A stretch of DNA of 64,000 nt, taken from contig CP036290.1 of the NCBI GenBank assembly GCA_007750655.1, forward strand, positions 3,038,001-3,102,000. Direction: 5' to 3'. The notes under the pieces are model-generated. The model was not told the origin of the DNA. It made no database searches and worked only from the letters and a program-made list of their open reading frames with translations. The DNA comes from Rohdeia mirabilis (GTDB lineage: Bacteria; Planctomycetota; UBA1135; GCA-002686595). Below are positions 17,782 through 27,664 of the stretch, piece after piece; positions within the stretch are counted from its first letter, which is position 1; every line of letters begins with the position of its first letter. The position numbers and the translations under genes are program-made.

Positions 17782-19476
17782 ATGACCGATCCCAAACTGC
17801 GCATCGCCCTGGCCGCCACCGCTGGACTGCTCCCCGGTCTGATCGTCGGTTTCCTCGCCGCCCCCGAGGACGGGCCGGTCTCGTCGACCCGGTCCAGCAC
17901 GTCACAGGTCGACCAGCCCGCGGGTGGGACCGACGCCCGGGACGCGCAGCGGCCCGAGCCGATCACGAGCGTCGAGCGCCCCACCGCCGACGTCGTCGCC
18001 GAATCCACACGTCGCCGTCCGAGCGGGTCGGATCCGGACCCGACCCTCGAGTGGACGCTGGTCGACGAGCTGAAGGAACTCCTCGCGTCCGGGCGGGTCG
18101 AGACGATGGCGGGCCAGGACCCGCAGGGCCTGCGCGCGCTGCTCGTGCGCCTGCACGTGCAGCTCGGCGACGCGGCGGGCGCCCTCGCGCTGATCGAGAG
18201 CTTCGCAGACATCGACTCCAACCAGCGCTACGGCCTGTACGACCACCTGGTCGACCTGGCGTTCACGGACGCTCCCGAGGTCGCCGCGCTGGCGGCCGAG
18301 CGCGCGATGCGCACGTTCATGGAAGGCCTCGACGGGACCGAGCCGCCGACGTTCAGCTATCCCTACGACCACTACCTGACGCAGCTGCGAACGCTCGACC
18401 CCCAGCGGTCGCTCGAGCTCTTGGCGGAGCTGCGCGCCCTCGGTCTGCAGGAAGGCATCTCCCTGACGATGTTCGAGATCGAAGCCCTGTCGGCGGCGGG
18501 ACGCGGCGGTCAGGCGTTGGCCCTGGCGCAGACGCTGCTGGAGAACGCGGAGACGGTGACGCAAGGGCTCATCGCGCTCACGAAGATCGACCCGGTCCAG
18601 GGCGAGGTCGAGCTGCGCAAGCACCTCGACGGGCCGAACGGAGCGTGGGCGCGCGGCACTTTGATCTCCATGCTGTCCGGACAGGGGCGTTCGCTCGAGG
18701 CGATCGAACTGTTCGAAGAGGCCCTCGCGAACGGCAGCGCCGACGCCGCCCTCTGGGGTCAGTTCTTGAACGGCATCCCGCGCAAGTACGTGGACGCGAT
18801 GATCGACGACTGGTTGGCGACGGGTGACACGGGCTACGGCGCCCTGCAGAGCGTCGCCAACTACTACCAGTCCCAGGGCGACACCTGGGCCACGCTCGAC
18901 GCCTACGAACAGCTGTGGAACAAGGCGCTCGAGACGGGCGCCTGGCTGCAACAACTGCCGTGGGACGTGATCAAGGCCCACCCCACCGAGTCGCTCGCGC
19001 TGCTCGACCAGGCGGCCGCGCAGTTGGGCGACAACGACGAGATGTGGGGCGACCTCGCCGACACGTACTGGCAGGCCGGAGCCACGAACGAAGCGCTCGC
19101 CGCCTGGGAGAAGGCCAAGGCGCTCGACCCCAACGACTCCGAGTGGACGAACAAGCTCGAGGCCGCAGCCAACGGTCAGAACCCGATCTGGATGCAGCCC
19201 GACAGTCAGCTGGGCGACGACGTCGCGGACCTCTACCCGCAGCCGGCTCCGCTCGAGATCCTGAACGGCGGCTACGCGAGTCAGGGCAGTTGGCTCGGCG
19301 GCTTCGGCTACGAAGAGGAGATCTACTTCAGCAACGACTCGTTCATCGAGTTCGGCGGCGAAGTGATCAACGTCGGCATGACGCACTCGATACCGGGCAG
19401 TGTCCAGGTCTTCGGAGACTTCGACTCCGGTGGGATCGAGGTCCTCGAGTCGCTCGGGTACAGCGACGGCGAGTGA
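17782..19476 (+). CDS. TPR-repeat protein with N-terminal signal/anchor (paralogue 2)
   Basis: 564 aa. The N-terminus (LRIALAATAGLLPGLIVGFLA, in pieces of residues 6-26) is a signal or anchor, then a low-complexity Thr/Ser/Pro linker, then helical TPR-like repeats. The block NDEMWGDLADTYWQAG ... DPNDSEWTNKLEAA is closely related to the end of the 15505-16956 protein. It has an extra C-terminal 90 residues rich in Gly, Tyr, Phe and Asp, including SLGYSDGE at the very end. Function unknown; the two genes look like a local duplication later separated by rpmH. Confidence 0.82.
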   Translation: MTDPKLRIALAATAGLLPGLIVGFLAAPEDGPVSSTRSSTSQVDQPAGGTDARDAQRPEPITSVERPTADVVAESTRRRPSGSDPDPTLEWTLVDELKELLASGRVETMAGQDPQGLRALLVRLHVQLGDAAGALALIESFADIDSNQRYGLYDHLVDLAFTDAPEVAALAAERAMRTFMEGLDGTEPPTFSYPYDHYLTQLRTLDPQRSLELLAELRALGLQEGISLTMFEIEALSAAGRGGQALALAQTLLENAETVTQGLIALTKIDPVQGEVELRKHLDGPNGAWARGTLISMLSGQGRSLEAIELFEEALANGSADAALWGQFLNGIPRKYVDAMIDDWLATGDTGYGALQSVANYYQSQGDTWATLDAYEQLWNKALETGAWLQQLPWDVIKAHPTESLALLDQAAAQLGDNDEMWGDLADTYWQAGATNEALAAWEKAKALDPNDSEWTNKLEAAANGQNPIWMQPDSQLGDDVADLYPQPAPLEILNGGYASQGSWLGGFGYEEEIYFSNDSFIEFGGEVINVGMTHSIPGSVQVFGDFDSGGIEVLESLGYSDGE

Positions 19477-19533
19477 TCCGGGCGGCGGCGCCGAGCGCTG
19501 CTACGGAAGGATCCCCCGAGGAGCACACGAACA

Positions 19534-19573
19534 GGGGCGCGCGCGAGGGAACCGGTCCCCTCGCGCGCGCCCC
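19534..19573. terminator. Bidirectional terminator hairpin
   Basis: A perfect 16-bp GC stem (19534-19549 with 19558-19573) and an 8-nt loop lie between the converging TPR gene and fumC. Confidence 0.72.
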
Positions 19574-19612
19574 GCTGCGTCGAACGTTCGGTGTTCCGCG
19601 TTCGGTGCGGAC

Positions 19613-21016
19613 TCAGAACTCGCGCGGAGCCACCATCTGCTCGGGGCGCACGGCGGCGTCGAACTCCTCGCCGGTCATCAGTCCGAGCGCCGCGCATGCC
19701 TCGCGCAGGGTCGTTCCGTCGTTGTAGGCCTTCTTCGCAACCTTCGCCGCGTTGTCGTACCCGATGTGCGGGTTGAGCGCCGTGACGAGCATCAGGGAGT
19801 CGCGCATCAAGCTGTCGATGCGCGCGCGGTCCAGCTCGATCCCGGCCAGACACTTCTCGCGGAACGAGTCGGCGCCGTCGGACAACAGTCGCAGCGACTC
19901 GAGCACGTTGTGCACGATCACGGGCTTGAACACGTTGAGTTCGAAGTTGCCCTGGCTCCCCGCGAAGCCGACCGTGACGTCGTTGCCCATGACCTGGACG
20001 CACACCATGGTCAGCGCCTCGCACTGGGTCGGGTTGACCTTGCCGGGCATGATCGACGACCCCGGCTCGTTCGCCGGGAGCTTCAGCTCGCCGATGCCGC
20101 AGCGCGGGCCCGATCCGAGCCAACGCACGTCGTTCGCGATCTTCATGAACGCGGCGGCGACCTGACGCAGTGCGCCGTGGAACCCGACGAGGGCGTCGTG
20201 GGCCGCGAGCGCGGCGAACTTGTTGAGCGCCGTGCGGAAGGGCAGGCCGGTGACCTTGGCCATCTCGCTGGCGAAGCGCTCGGCGAATTTGGGGTGCGTG
20301 TTGAGCCCCGTCCCCACCGCCGTGCCGCCCTGGGCCAGTTCGTAGACCGGCTCGAGCGCGGACTCGACGGCGCGGATCCCGTCGCGGACCTGGCTGGCGT
20401 AGCCGCCGAACTCCTGCCCCACCGTCAGCGGCGTGGCGTCCTGCAGGTGCGTTCGACCGATCTTGACCACGTCGTCCCAGGCCTCGGCCTGGGAGTCCAG
20501 TTGGGCGGCCAGCGCCTCGAGCGCCGGGATCAGCCGTTGTTGAGCGCGCTCGACCGTCGCCACGTGCATCGCGGTCGGGAACGTGTCGTTCGAGGACTGC
20601 GAGCGGTTGCAGTGGTCGTTCGGGTGGATCGGCGACTTCGAGCCGAGCACGCCCCCGCGCAGCTGGATCGCGCGGTTCGAGATCACCTCGTTGGCGTTCA
20701 TGTTGCTCTGGGTGCCCGAGCCCGTCTGCCAGACGACCAGCGGGAACTGGTCGTCGTGGGCACCGTCGACCACCTCTTGCGCCGCCTTCAGGAGCGCTTC
20801 GAAGTCGTCGTGCTCGAGCGCGTCGAGTTCACCCAGTTCGCGGTTCACGCGCGCGGCGCAGAGCTTCACCAGACCGAGGGCCCGAATCATCTCGCGCGGG
20901 AAGACGTGGCCTCCGATCTCGAAGTTGCGGCGTGAGCGCTCGGTCTGGGCACCCCACAGGCGGTCGTTCGGAACGTCGATCGGGCCAACGGAGTCGGTCT
21001 CGGTACGGGTCGTCAT
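19613..21016 (-). CDS. fumC: Fumarate hydratase, class II
   Basis: Reversible hydration of fumarate to malate in the TCA cycle; iron-independent class II enzyme of the fumarase/aspartase superfamily. The signature [10 protein letters not shown] lies at 319-328 (catalytic Ser in the flexible loop). [19 protein letters not shown] (in the 100-130 region), [17 protein letters not shown] and TGLNTHP are all present. 467 aa is standard. ATG 21016 is supported by a promoter whose -10 ends 7 nt upstream. Confidence 0.96.
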   Translation of the reverse strand: MTTRTETDSVGPIDVPNDRLWGAQTERSRRNFEIGGHVFPREMIRALGLVKLCAARVNRELGELDALEHDDFEALLKAAQEVVDGAHDDQFPLVVWQTGSGTQSNMNANEVISNRAIQLRGGVLGSKSPIHPNDHCNRSQSSNDTFPTAMHVATVERAQQRLIPALEALAAQLDSQAEAWDDVVKIGRTHLQDATPLTVGQEFGGYASQVRDGIRAVESALEPVYELAQGGTAVGTGLNTHPKFAERFASEMAKVTGLPFRTALNKFAALAAHDALVGFHGALRQVAAAFMKIANDVRWLGSGPRCGIGELKLPANEPGSSIMPGKVNPTQCEALTMVCVQVMGNDVTVGFAGSQGNFELNVFKPVIVHNVLESLRLLSDGADSFREKCLAGIELDRARIDSLMRDSLMLVTALNPHIGYDNAAKVAKKAYNDGTTLREACAALGLMTGEEFDAAVRPEQMVAPREF

Positions 21017-21023
21017 GCCAGCG

Positions 21024-21052
21024 ACGGTAGACACGGCCGCGGGACCCTTCAA
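21024..21052 (-). promoter_or_regulatory. fumC promoter, probably leaderless
   Basis: On the minus strand TTGAAG (21052-21047) and TACCGT (21029-21024) are 17 bp apart, and the fumC ATG starts 7 nt after the -10 box. Confidence 0.55.
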
Positions 21053-21141
21053 GCGCGGGCCACGAACGAGCGAGCGGTCGCCGCCGACTCCTTCCCCGTT
21101 CCGACCGATCGCGGCGACCCGTGCGGGTGCCGCGGCGCCCG

Positions 21142-22275
21142 TCAGCGCTGGGCCCGTTCGGGGACGACCTCGTCGCTCCCGGTCGAGCGGGCTCCGGTCC
21201 CCTTCCACCACTTCCGCCAGTCCTCGATCCCCTTGGCCCGCTCGCGCGGATCGCCGTTGGGTTCGAAGCGGAAGCTCTTGCCCGTCAGCAGGCGCAGGCT
21301 CATCACGGACGCTTCGCGCACGCTCGGCTCCACGTCTTCCAGGGCGTCGATCAGCGGGCCGATGGCGACCTCGTTCCCGAGATCGCCGAGCACCCGCGCG
21401 GCCGCCATGCGCACGAACAGCTCGCTGTCCTCGAGGAGCGGCACCACGTACTCGGCCGCCTCGGGGTCGTTGCTGGCTCCGAGCTCTTCGACCGCGTTCC
21501 AGCGTTCGCCGTCGTCGTTGCTCGAGAGGCTGCCGACGAAGACGAGCCAACCGGGCTGGGCCTCCGCCGCCTCGCGCTTGACCTCGGCCGGCGGTTCGAC
21601 GGCCACCGGCGCGGTCTCGAGCACCTCCAGCATCGAGCGGGCCAAGAGCCCCAGGTCCTGGCGCAGCGCGGTCAGTTCGCTGGACAGCGCCAGGAAACGC
21701 TCGTCCTCGCGATTGCGCGCCTCGACGTCGTCGACCGGTCGCGCGCGCAGGTCGTCCGTCACGAGCAGCAGTTCCTCGAGCAGGCGCGGCACGTCGGCGT
21801 CGCCCGACTCGACCTCGTCCTCGATCGCTTCGAGCCGCGCCAGGATGCGATCGAAGCGGTCGTCGCCGGCGCGATCCGCGCGGACCTGGACGAGGCCGTG
21901 TTCGAACGCGCGCTCGAGATCGGCGATGCGTCCGTCGAGCCGCAGCACCTGGCCGGCCACGTCGCCCTGGACCCGTCGCTCGGCGTCGGCGACGCGATCG
22001 ACCGCGAGGACCCCCACCAGCGCGACGACGCCGACGCAGGCCGCCATCAGCCACAGGACGCTCGAACCGGAGGACTGGGGCACGTGCGCCGCCGACACGT
22101 GCGCGCCCGACGCGTGAGTGGGCTTCGAGTGGGCCGCCGCGGGCGCGACGTGGCGCGTCATAGCGTCGTCGCAGCGCCGACAGACGAGGCGCTGACCGTG
22201 GCGCTTGGCGCCGCCCTGATCGAGATCTCCGATCGGGACCGACTCACCGCAGATGTCGCAGAACTCGATGTCCAT
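21142..22275 (-). CDS. Membrane protein with zinc ribbon, coiled coil and HEAT repeats
   Basis: 377 aa in four parts. A short zinc-ribbon-like module has C6-x2-C9 and C32-x2-C35. One transmembrane helix lies at 73-92. A predicted coiled coil runs from 95 to about 215 (charged heptads). The C-terminal HEAT-like domain is about 245-340, with the stretches [14 protein letters not shown] and [14 protein letters not shown]. The end has WRKWWKGTG, a Trp-rich motif also found, as ERWWLKYSG, in the lipoprotein at 22908-23585. Probably a scaffold spanning the inner membrane; function unknown. Confidence 0.8.
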   Translation of the reverse strand: MDIEFCDICGESVPIGDLDQGGAKRHGQRLVCRRCDDAMTRHVAPAAAHSKPTHASGAHVSAAHVPQSSGSSVLWLMAACVGVVALVGVLAVDRVADAERRVQGDVAGQVLRLDGRIADLERAFEHGLVQVRADRAGDDRFDRILARLEAIEDEVESGDADVPRLLEELLLVTDDLRARPVDDVEARNREDERFLALSSELTALRQDLGLLARSMLEVLETAPVAVEPPAEVKREAAEAQPGWLVFVGSLSSNDDGERWNAVEELGASNDPEAAEYVVPLLEDSELFVRMAAARVLGDLGNEVAIGPLIDALEDVEPSVREASVMSLRLLTGKSFRFEPNGDPRERAKGIEDWRKWWKGTGARSTGSDEVVPERAQR

Positions 22276-22433
22276 GGGTCAGGTGCCGACTCGGGCAGGT
22301 GGACGGGACGATCCCGCCGCACGCCGGTGGACGGCGCGTGTGATAGCAGAGTGCCCCCAGCGGGCAACAGGCACGCGAACCCTTCATCGCGAGAGCCCTC
22401 GCCGCCCGGCGCTGGGACGGCTACCCTGCCACG

Positions 22434-22886
22434 GTGTCGCCCGCTCCTCCCCACGACGACGCCGACCCCTCCAGTGGCGCTGGACCGCTCGGCGACGGCC
22501 CGCTGCGGCTGGACGAGCGGCTGATCGCCGCCCTGGACACCATCGGGCACGAATTCCAGGCCGACTTCTTCGCCCGGGCGCTGATCGGTCGCGACGACGA
22601 CGTCGGACTCCTCGGCGACCTCGCCCACGCGCTGACCCGCGTCGGCCGCCACGAAGAGGGCCTCGAGATCGACCGCCGCGTCGTCGAGCTGGCGCCCGAG
22701 GATCCGACGGCGCACTACAACCTCGCCTGCTCGTTGAGCCTGACGGGGTCGCACGAGGAAGCGCTGGCCGAACTGACTCGAGCCGTCGACCTGGGATTCA
22801 GCGACCATGCGCTCGCGCGGACCGACCCGGACCTCGAAGCGGTCCGGAACGATCCGCGCTTCGGCGAACTGTTCGGCGGCGCCTAG
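22434..22886 (+). CDS. Small TPR-repeat protein
   Basis: 150 aa with two or three TPR units; AHYNLACSLSLTGSHEEALAEL, split over about 95-116, fits the TPR consensus. The tail DPDLEAVRNDPRFGELF is the usual end of stand-alone TPR proteins. It starts with GTG (22434); a TACCCT box ends 6 nt upstream, suggesting a leaderless message. Partner unknown. It converges on the next gene with only 21 bp between stops. Confidence 0.78.
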   Translation: MSPAPPHDDADPSSGAGPLGDGPLRLDERLIAALDTIGHEFQADFFARALIGRDDDVGLLGDLAHALTRVGRHEEGLEIDRRVVELAPEDPTAHYNLACSLSLTGSHEEALAELTRAVDLGFSDHALARTDPDLEAVRNDPRFGELFGGA

Positions 22887-22907
22887 GCACCGGTGCCGGC
22901 GGGCGGC

Positions 22908-23585
22908 TCAGTCCTCGAGCGACGTCGGAGCGCTGGGTCCGTCGGTGCTCGGCACGGCGAAGTCGACGCGGGGCGGCATCGGCTTCCCGGAGTACTTCAG
23001 CCACCAGCGCTCCCAGGCCTGGATCGCGAGTTCGCGGTCGACGAGGTCGCCGCGCGGATCGAACTGGATGCGTTCCTTGGTGATCTCGCGCAGGGCCTGG
23101 TCGCAGAGTGCGCGCGTGTAGAGGCGCTCGTCCTCGAGACCGCGGATCAGCTCGGGCAGCGTGCTCCAGTCGCCCAGACGCGCCAGGGTGCGCGCGCGTT
23201 CCAGGCGCAGGTCCTGGGTGGCCTCGGCCGGATTCCAGTCGATCTTGTGGATCTCCTCGACGAGGCGACCGTCGCGCGACGCGCCCATCGCCGAGTAGGC
23301 GGACGTGGCGACCGCGGTCGACGGATCCTGCGCCAGTTCGATCAAGAGGTCGTAGGCCGGCTCACCGACGTTCGCGAAGTAGCGGATGAGTTCGAGCTTC
23401 TGCAGGCCCTTGGCCCACGGCAGCTGCTCCGCCGCGTCGCGCAGCTGTTGCTCGAGGATCGGCGAGGCTCGAACCCATCGCGTGTCCGACAGATCGCTGG
23501 TGGACGCGTTCTTCGTCGTCGAGCAACCGAGGGCGACCGAGAGGGAGAGGGCGAGGGCGAGCGCCCGGAGAGTGACGTGCTTCAT
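22908..23585 (-). CDS. HEAT-like lipoprotein
   Basis: 225 aa. The signal peptide ends S-V-A-L-G-C (Cys21), a clear lipobox. The mature part is an alpha-helical repeat protein with HEAT-like segments (for example LPELIRGLEDERLYTRALC) and the Trp motif RWWLKYSG near the C-terminus, shared with the membrane HEAT protein at 21142-22275. It lies just downstream of the VWA gene on the same strand (46 bp), so the two may form one unit. Function unknown. Confidence 0.8.
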   Translation of the reverse strand: MKHVTLRALALALSLSVALGCSTTKNASTSDLSDTRWVRASPILEQQLRDAAEQLPWAKGLQKLELIRYFANVGEPAYDLLIELAQDPSTAVATSAYSAMGASRDGRLVEEIHKIDWNPAEATQDLRLERARTLARLGDWSTLPELIRGLEDERLYTRALCDQALREITKERIQFDPRGDLVDRELAIQAWERWWLKYSGKPMPPRVDFAVPSTDGPSAPTSLED

Positions 23586-23631
23586 GTGGCTTGGACCGGC
23601 CCTCGTCGGAGGAGGGGCCGTGAAGCCCTTG

Positions 23632-26112
23632 TCATCGGGCCGACCGACCGGATCGCTTGACGGTCCAACGCCCCACTCCAGGAAGCGGGAGTGACGCGAG
23701 CAGGGCCAACAGTCCGGCCAGGCCCAGGACGTACGGGGCGGCGGGGTGCCCGGAGCGCTCCTGCCCGGCTCCGGCCGCCTCGGCACCCGCCACGGGCAGC
23801 CCCGCGAGGACGAGCCGCTGTCCGGGACCGCGCAGCTCGCGCGGCGGGCGCGCCGGGACCGGCCAACGCCCCAGACCCTCCACCTCGAGCCAACCGCCGT
23901 CCGCGCTGGCTTCGAGCACGCGCAGGTCGGCGATGGCGGCCCGGTACCCGTCGGGCCCGGACTCGAGCCGCACCGCGAGCGCCTTGTCGCGCCCGACCGT
24001 CCGCAGCTGGCCCACCAGGGTCGGCTGGTCCACGTCGGCTCCCGTCAGCAGGAGGCCGCGGTCGTCGCGAACGAGGCGCGGACCGTCCTGCGGCGCACGC
24101 CGTGCCAGGTGGCGCAGGATCCCGCCGTAGGTCTGCGACCGAAAGCGCAGGTCGGGGATCCAGTCGACCTCGCCCGCCAGCGACACGACGCGCCCCAGAC
24201 CGACGGACCACTGCGCACAGAGCGGATGGTCGTCGCCGTCGACCAGAAGGACCTGGGCGGCGTCGCGCGCGACGGCTCGCGAAGCCCGCTCCCACTCACC
24301 CATCACCGGCGGCAGTCCGAGTTCCGCTCCAGCGTCCGTGCGTCGCGCGCGCAGCGGACCTTGCAACAGGCGTTCGAGCGCGGCCGCGTCGGCCACCGCG
24401 CGGCGCAGGTCGCTCGCCGCGGGTTCGAGCCGACGCTCGGGCGCGGGCACGAGCGCGGCCAGGAACTCGCGGTCCACCTCGTTGCCGATCGCGACCGAGT
24501 ACAGCGTGCAACGCACGCGCGCGAGCTCGGCGCGGATCGCTTCGACCCGGCGTCCGACGTTGGGCGTGTCGATGTCCTCGCGCCCGTCGGTCAGGAGCAC
24601 GACCACGGCGCGGCGCGGCTGTGCGGCGTCGATCTTCGCGATGCGTTCGCGCGCCCATTGCTCGAGACTGCGCACGATCGACGTCTCGCCGCCGGGGGCT
24701 CGGAGATTCGAGAGCCAGGACTCGGCGGCGGCCAGCACGCGGTCGTCGAACGCGTCGCCCGCGCGGACCTCGAGCGAACCGGCGATCAGCCCGTCGGTGA
24801 ACACCGTCACCTCGAGACCGTCGCCCGGCGGCGTGGAGAGGAACAGGTCGCGCGAGGCGCTCTGCACGGCGGCGAACGGTTCGCCCTCCATCGAGCCCGA
24901 ACCGTCCAGCAACAGCACCACGTCGCGCGGTTCGTCGCCGGGCGGCACGCACACGAGGGGCAAAAGATCGATGCCTGGACCGCGGTCGCGCGCCACGTGC
25001 TGGGTCGGTCCACCGATGGTCAGGAGGCCGCCGCCGGCGCGCACCCAGGGGTCGAGCGTGTCGAGCGGAAGATCGGCGGGCGGGACGTCGACGGCCACCA
25101 CGAGATCCAGCTGACCCACGAGGCCGGCCAACTCGCTCGTGAGCAGCGTCTCGAAGCGCGTGCCGGGAACGTTCGCCTCGAGACTCGTCGCCAGGGCGCG
25201 CGCGCGATCGAGACCTGCGGGGCGCGCGATCACACCTCCCACGAGCACGCCGCCGACGCGCAGCGTGCGTTCGAGCACGTCGTTCTCGGGCGCGGCGTCG
25301 CCGGCGAGTTCGATCCGCGCGCGCACGACCCACAGTCCCGGCGGCGGCGGCGCGAACTCCGCCAGGTGGCGTTGGACGTCCGCGGCCCCGGTCGCGTCGG
25401 GGGTGAACGGCACGGACCACGTCGCGACGCTCACGCCGGTGGACGGATCCATGAGATCGACGCGCACGCGCGCTGCGGTGCTTTCGTCGTCGGTCGCGAG
25501 CGGGCCCGTCCGCGCCACCTCGAGACGCACGGCGAGCGGCGCGCCCTCCTCGATCGTCGACGGCAGTTCGAGGCGCGCCAGTCGGACGTCGGCACGCGTC
25601 GGCGGCGGCGGTTCGACGAGTTCGACCCGGATCCCCCGTCGAGCCAGGCGCGCCAGGGTCTCGGCCGCGCCCTGTGGATCGTCGCCGACCTCGCCGTCGG
25701 ACAACCACACGAGACGTCCGCCGCGACCGCCCGTGATCCACGGTTCGATCGCACGCAGCGTCGCTGCCGTGTCGGTGGCCAATGCGCTACGACCGGGCGG
25801 AACGGCGTCGAGCGGCGCGCCGCCGAGCAGGTCGTCGAGCAGTTCACGCCCGGTGCGCCGCGACCGGACCTCGGACCCGCCGTCGGCGAAGGCGACGACC
25901 CAGGTCCCCGCGCCGCGTCGTTCGGCCGCGCGCGCGAAGGCCTCGACCTCGGCGCCGACCCACGCACTCCACTGGGGACGCGTGCGACGCACGGAAGCGG
26001 ACACGTCGATCAGGCACACGTCGCGCGGCTCGTCCGCGGCCGTCGGACGCGGCCAGGCCAGGAAGGCTCCGAACGCGGCCAACAGAGCCGCCGCCACGAG
26101 GGGCAGTCTCAA
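23632..26112 (-). CDS. VWA-domain membrane protein
   Basis: About 826 aa starting at TTG 26112, which overlaps the mnmA stop (TTGA). A first hydrophobic segment (5-20) leads into a domain with DVSAS (36-40), a degenerate VWA-like metal site. A second VWA domain at about 397-570 has the complete MIDAS D-G-S-G-S (from D403), with a Thr before FTDG and LLTDGRED. A glutamine-amidotransferase-like region lies between and after (GGLLTIGGP, LVDGDDHPLCAQW). A C-terminal transmembrane helix (about 795-813) and basic tail close the protein. This architecture resembles BatA/BatB-linked membrane proteins. The start is inferred; GTG 26097 is the alternative. Confidence 0.75.
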   Translation of the reverse strand: MRLPLVAAALLAAFGAFLAWPRPTAADEPRDVCLIDVSASVRRTRPQWSAWVGAEVEAFARAAERRGAGTWVVAFADGGSEVRSRRTGRELLDDLLGGAPLDAVPPGRSALATDTAATLRAIEPWITGGRGGRLVWLSDGEVGDDPQGAAETLARLARRGIRVELVEPPPPTRADVRLARLELPSTIEEGAPLAVRLEVARTGPLATDDESTAARVRVDLMDPSTGVSVATWSVPFTPDATGAADVQRHLAEFAPPPPGLWVVRARIELAGDAAPENDVLERTLRVGGVLVGGVIARPAGLDRARALATSLEANVPGTRFETLLTSELAGLVGQLDLVVAVDVPPADLPLDTLDPWVRAGGGLLTIGGPTQHVARDRGPGIDLLPLVCVPPGDEPRDVVLLLDGSGSMEGEPFAAVQSASRDLFLSTPPGDGLEVTVFTDGLIAGSLEVRAGDAFDDRVLAAAESWLSNLRAPGGETSIVRSLEQWARERIAKIDAAQPRRAVVVLLTDGREDIDTPNVGRRVEAIRAELARVRCTLYSVAIGNEVDREFLAALVPAPERRLEPAASDLRRAVADAAALERLLQGPLRARRTDAGAELGLPPVMGEWERASRAVARDAAQVLLVDGDDHPLCAQWSVGLGRVVSLAGEVDWIPDLRFRSQTYGGILRHLARRAPQDGPRLVRDDRGLLLTGADVDQPTLVGQLRTVGRDKALAVRLESGPDGYRAAIADLRVLEASADGGWLEVEGLGRWPVPARPPRELRGPGQRLVLAGLPVAGAEAAGAGQERSGHPAAPYVLGLAGLLALLASLPLPGVGRWTVKRSGRSAR

Positions 26113-27440
26113 CGGGATCCGGCGCCGCCGCCGTTCGCGCCCGCGCTCGCTCCGTCCGTCGCACCGACGACCGGGGCGCGCCGCAACCAACCACCGCCGA
26201 TCAAGCGCTCGCCCAGGTAGAAGGCGGCCCCCTGTCCGGGTGTGACGGCCAACTGCGGCTCGGCGAAGCGCACGTGCGCGATGCCGTTCTCGACGCGCAG
26301 TTCGGCCGGAGCCGCGTCGTGGTGGTAGCGGATCTGGACCTCGCACTCGAGGCGCCCGTCCTCGGGAGCGTCGACGCCGATCCAGTTGAGTTGGTCCACG
26401 TGCGCCTCGAGCGTCGTGCACTCCTCGCGCGACCCGAGGACGACGGTGCCGGTGGACGGTTCGAGATCGACGACGTACAGCGGTTCGACGCGACCGCCGA
26501 CGCCGTGGCCGCGGCGCTGGCCGATCGTGTAGTGCTCGACGCCCTCGTGCTGGCGCAGGACCGCGCCACTCGTGTCGACCATGCGACCGGGCGTGAGTTC
26601 GACGCCCTGCTCCTCGAGCAGCGCGCGGTAGTCGTTTCCGGGCACGAAGCAGATCTCCTGGCTGTCGGGCTTCTTCGCGGTGCGCAGTCCGGCCGACTCG
26701 GCGATCTCGCGCACCCGCGGCTTCGTCAACGCGCCGAGCGGAAGTCGCGTGCGCGCGAGGTGCGGCTCGGAGACGGCGAACAGTTGGTAGGACTGGTCCT
26801 TGCGCTGGTCGACGCCGCGGCGCACGTGCACGCGGCCGTCCTCGACGTCGATGCGCGCGTAGTGACCGGTCGCGACGCCGACCGCGCCCAGTTCGTCCGC
26901 GAGCTCGAGCAGGCGATCGAACTTGAGGTCGCGGTTGCAGACGGCGCACGGATTGGGCGTGCGGCCCGCGCGGTACTCGTCGACGAAGTAGCGGATGATG
27001 TGCTTGAACTCGCGCGCCAGGTCGACGGCCTGGAACGGAACGTCGAGACGAGCCGCAACCATCCGGGCGTCGCGCGCGTCTCCTAGGGAACAGCAGGACT
27101 TCTTGGCCGCCTCCGCCTCGCTGACCTTCACACCGTTGCGCATGAACAGACCGACCAGGGGGTGGCCGCGCTCCTTCAGCATGAAGGCCACGGCCGAGCT
27201 GTCGACGCCGCCGCTCATGGCCACGACCATGCGGTTCGCGGGGTCGTCGCAGTCGCCCCGCCCGAGGGCCGCCGCCACGGCGGTCCGGCGCGCCGCGTTG
27301 GCCGTCCGCACCGCTGCGGTGCTCGATCCGGCGGTACTCGATGCGGCGGCGCTCGATGCGGTGGCGCTCGATGCGGTGTCCGTGCCGGGGCCCGCTCCGG
27401 CCGTGTGCTGCGTCTCGTCGACCATGTGCGCGCCCATCAT
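26109..27440 (-). CDS. mnmA: tRNA-specific 2-thiouridylase MnmA with repeat-built N-terminal extension
   Basis: Thiolates U34 of Lys, Glu and Gln tRNAs. PP-loop SGGVDSS at 76-82; catalytic cysteines C165/C168 in NPCAVCN and C264 in EICFVPG; C-terminal beta-barrel domain with IRYHHDAAP. The core begins near M71 (MVVAMSGG), where most MnmA proteins start. The 70-residue extension is low complexity (SSATASSAAASSTAG) and is encoded by 15-bp tandem repeats, so the true start may be M71 (27230) instead of 27440. mnmG lies 8 kb away on the same strand. Confidence 0.88.
   Translation of the reverse strand: MMGAHMVDETQHTAGAGPGTDTASSATASSAAASSTAGSSTAAVRTANAARRTAVAAALGRGDCDDPANRMVVAMSGGVDSSAVAFMLKERGHPLVGLFMRNGVKVSEAEAAKKSCCSLGDARDARMVAARLDVPFQAVDLAREFKHIIRYFVDEYRAGRTPNPCAVCNRDLKFDRLLELADELGAVGVATGHYARIDVEDGRVHVRRGVDQRKDQSYQLFAVSEPHLARTRLPLGALTKPRVREIAESAGLRTAKKPDSQEICFVPGNDYRALLEEQGVELTPGRMVDTSGAVLRQHEGVEHYTIGQRRGHGVGGRVEPLYVVDLEPSTGTVVLGSREECTTLEAHVDQLNWIGVDAPEDGRLECEVQIRYHHDAAPAELRVENGIAHVRFAEPQLAVTPGQGAAFYLGERLIGGGWLRRAPVVGATDGASAGANGGGAGSR
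27316..27375. repeat. Four 15-bp tandem units in the mnmA 5' region
   Basis: Units related to GCGGTGCTCGATGCG start at 27316, 27331, 27346 and 27361. If translated with mnmA they encode a Ser/Ala/Thr pentapeptide repeat. Confidence 0.85.
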
Positions 27441-27525
27441 GGATCACCACGCCCACGACGTCTTGGGTTCCCCCGCCGTTTCCAGCAGCGGCGGCGCGAG
27501 CGCTGCGACCGACCGCGCTCGCGCC

Positions 27526-27553
27526 TTGAACCCACCCGGCCCAGCGCTACCCT
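27526..27553 (+). promoter_or_regulatory. Candidate yajC promoter
   Basis: TTGAAC (27526-27531), 16 bp, TACCCT (27548-27553); this would give a leader of about 105 nt before the yajC ATG. Confidence 0.5.
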
Positions 27554-27664
27554 CGTCGCCCTCGATCCCCGGCGGCGCCCACGCTGGCGCCGCTCGTCCC
27601 GGTCAGGTTCGTCCCTGCGGCGGGGATCCCCAGCCGCCCACTCTCGCTGTTCGAGTCGCCAACG

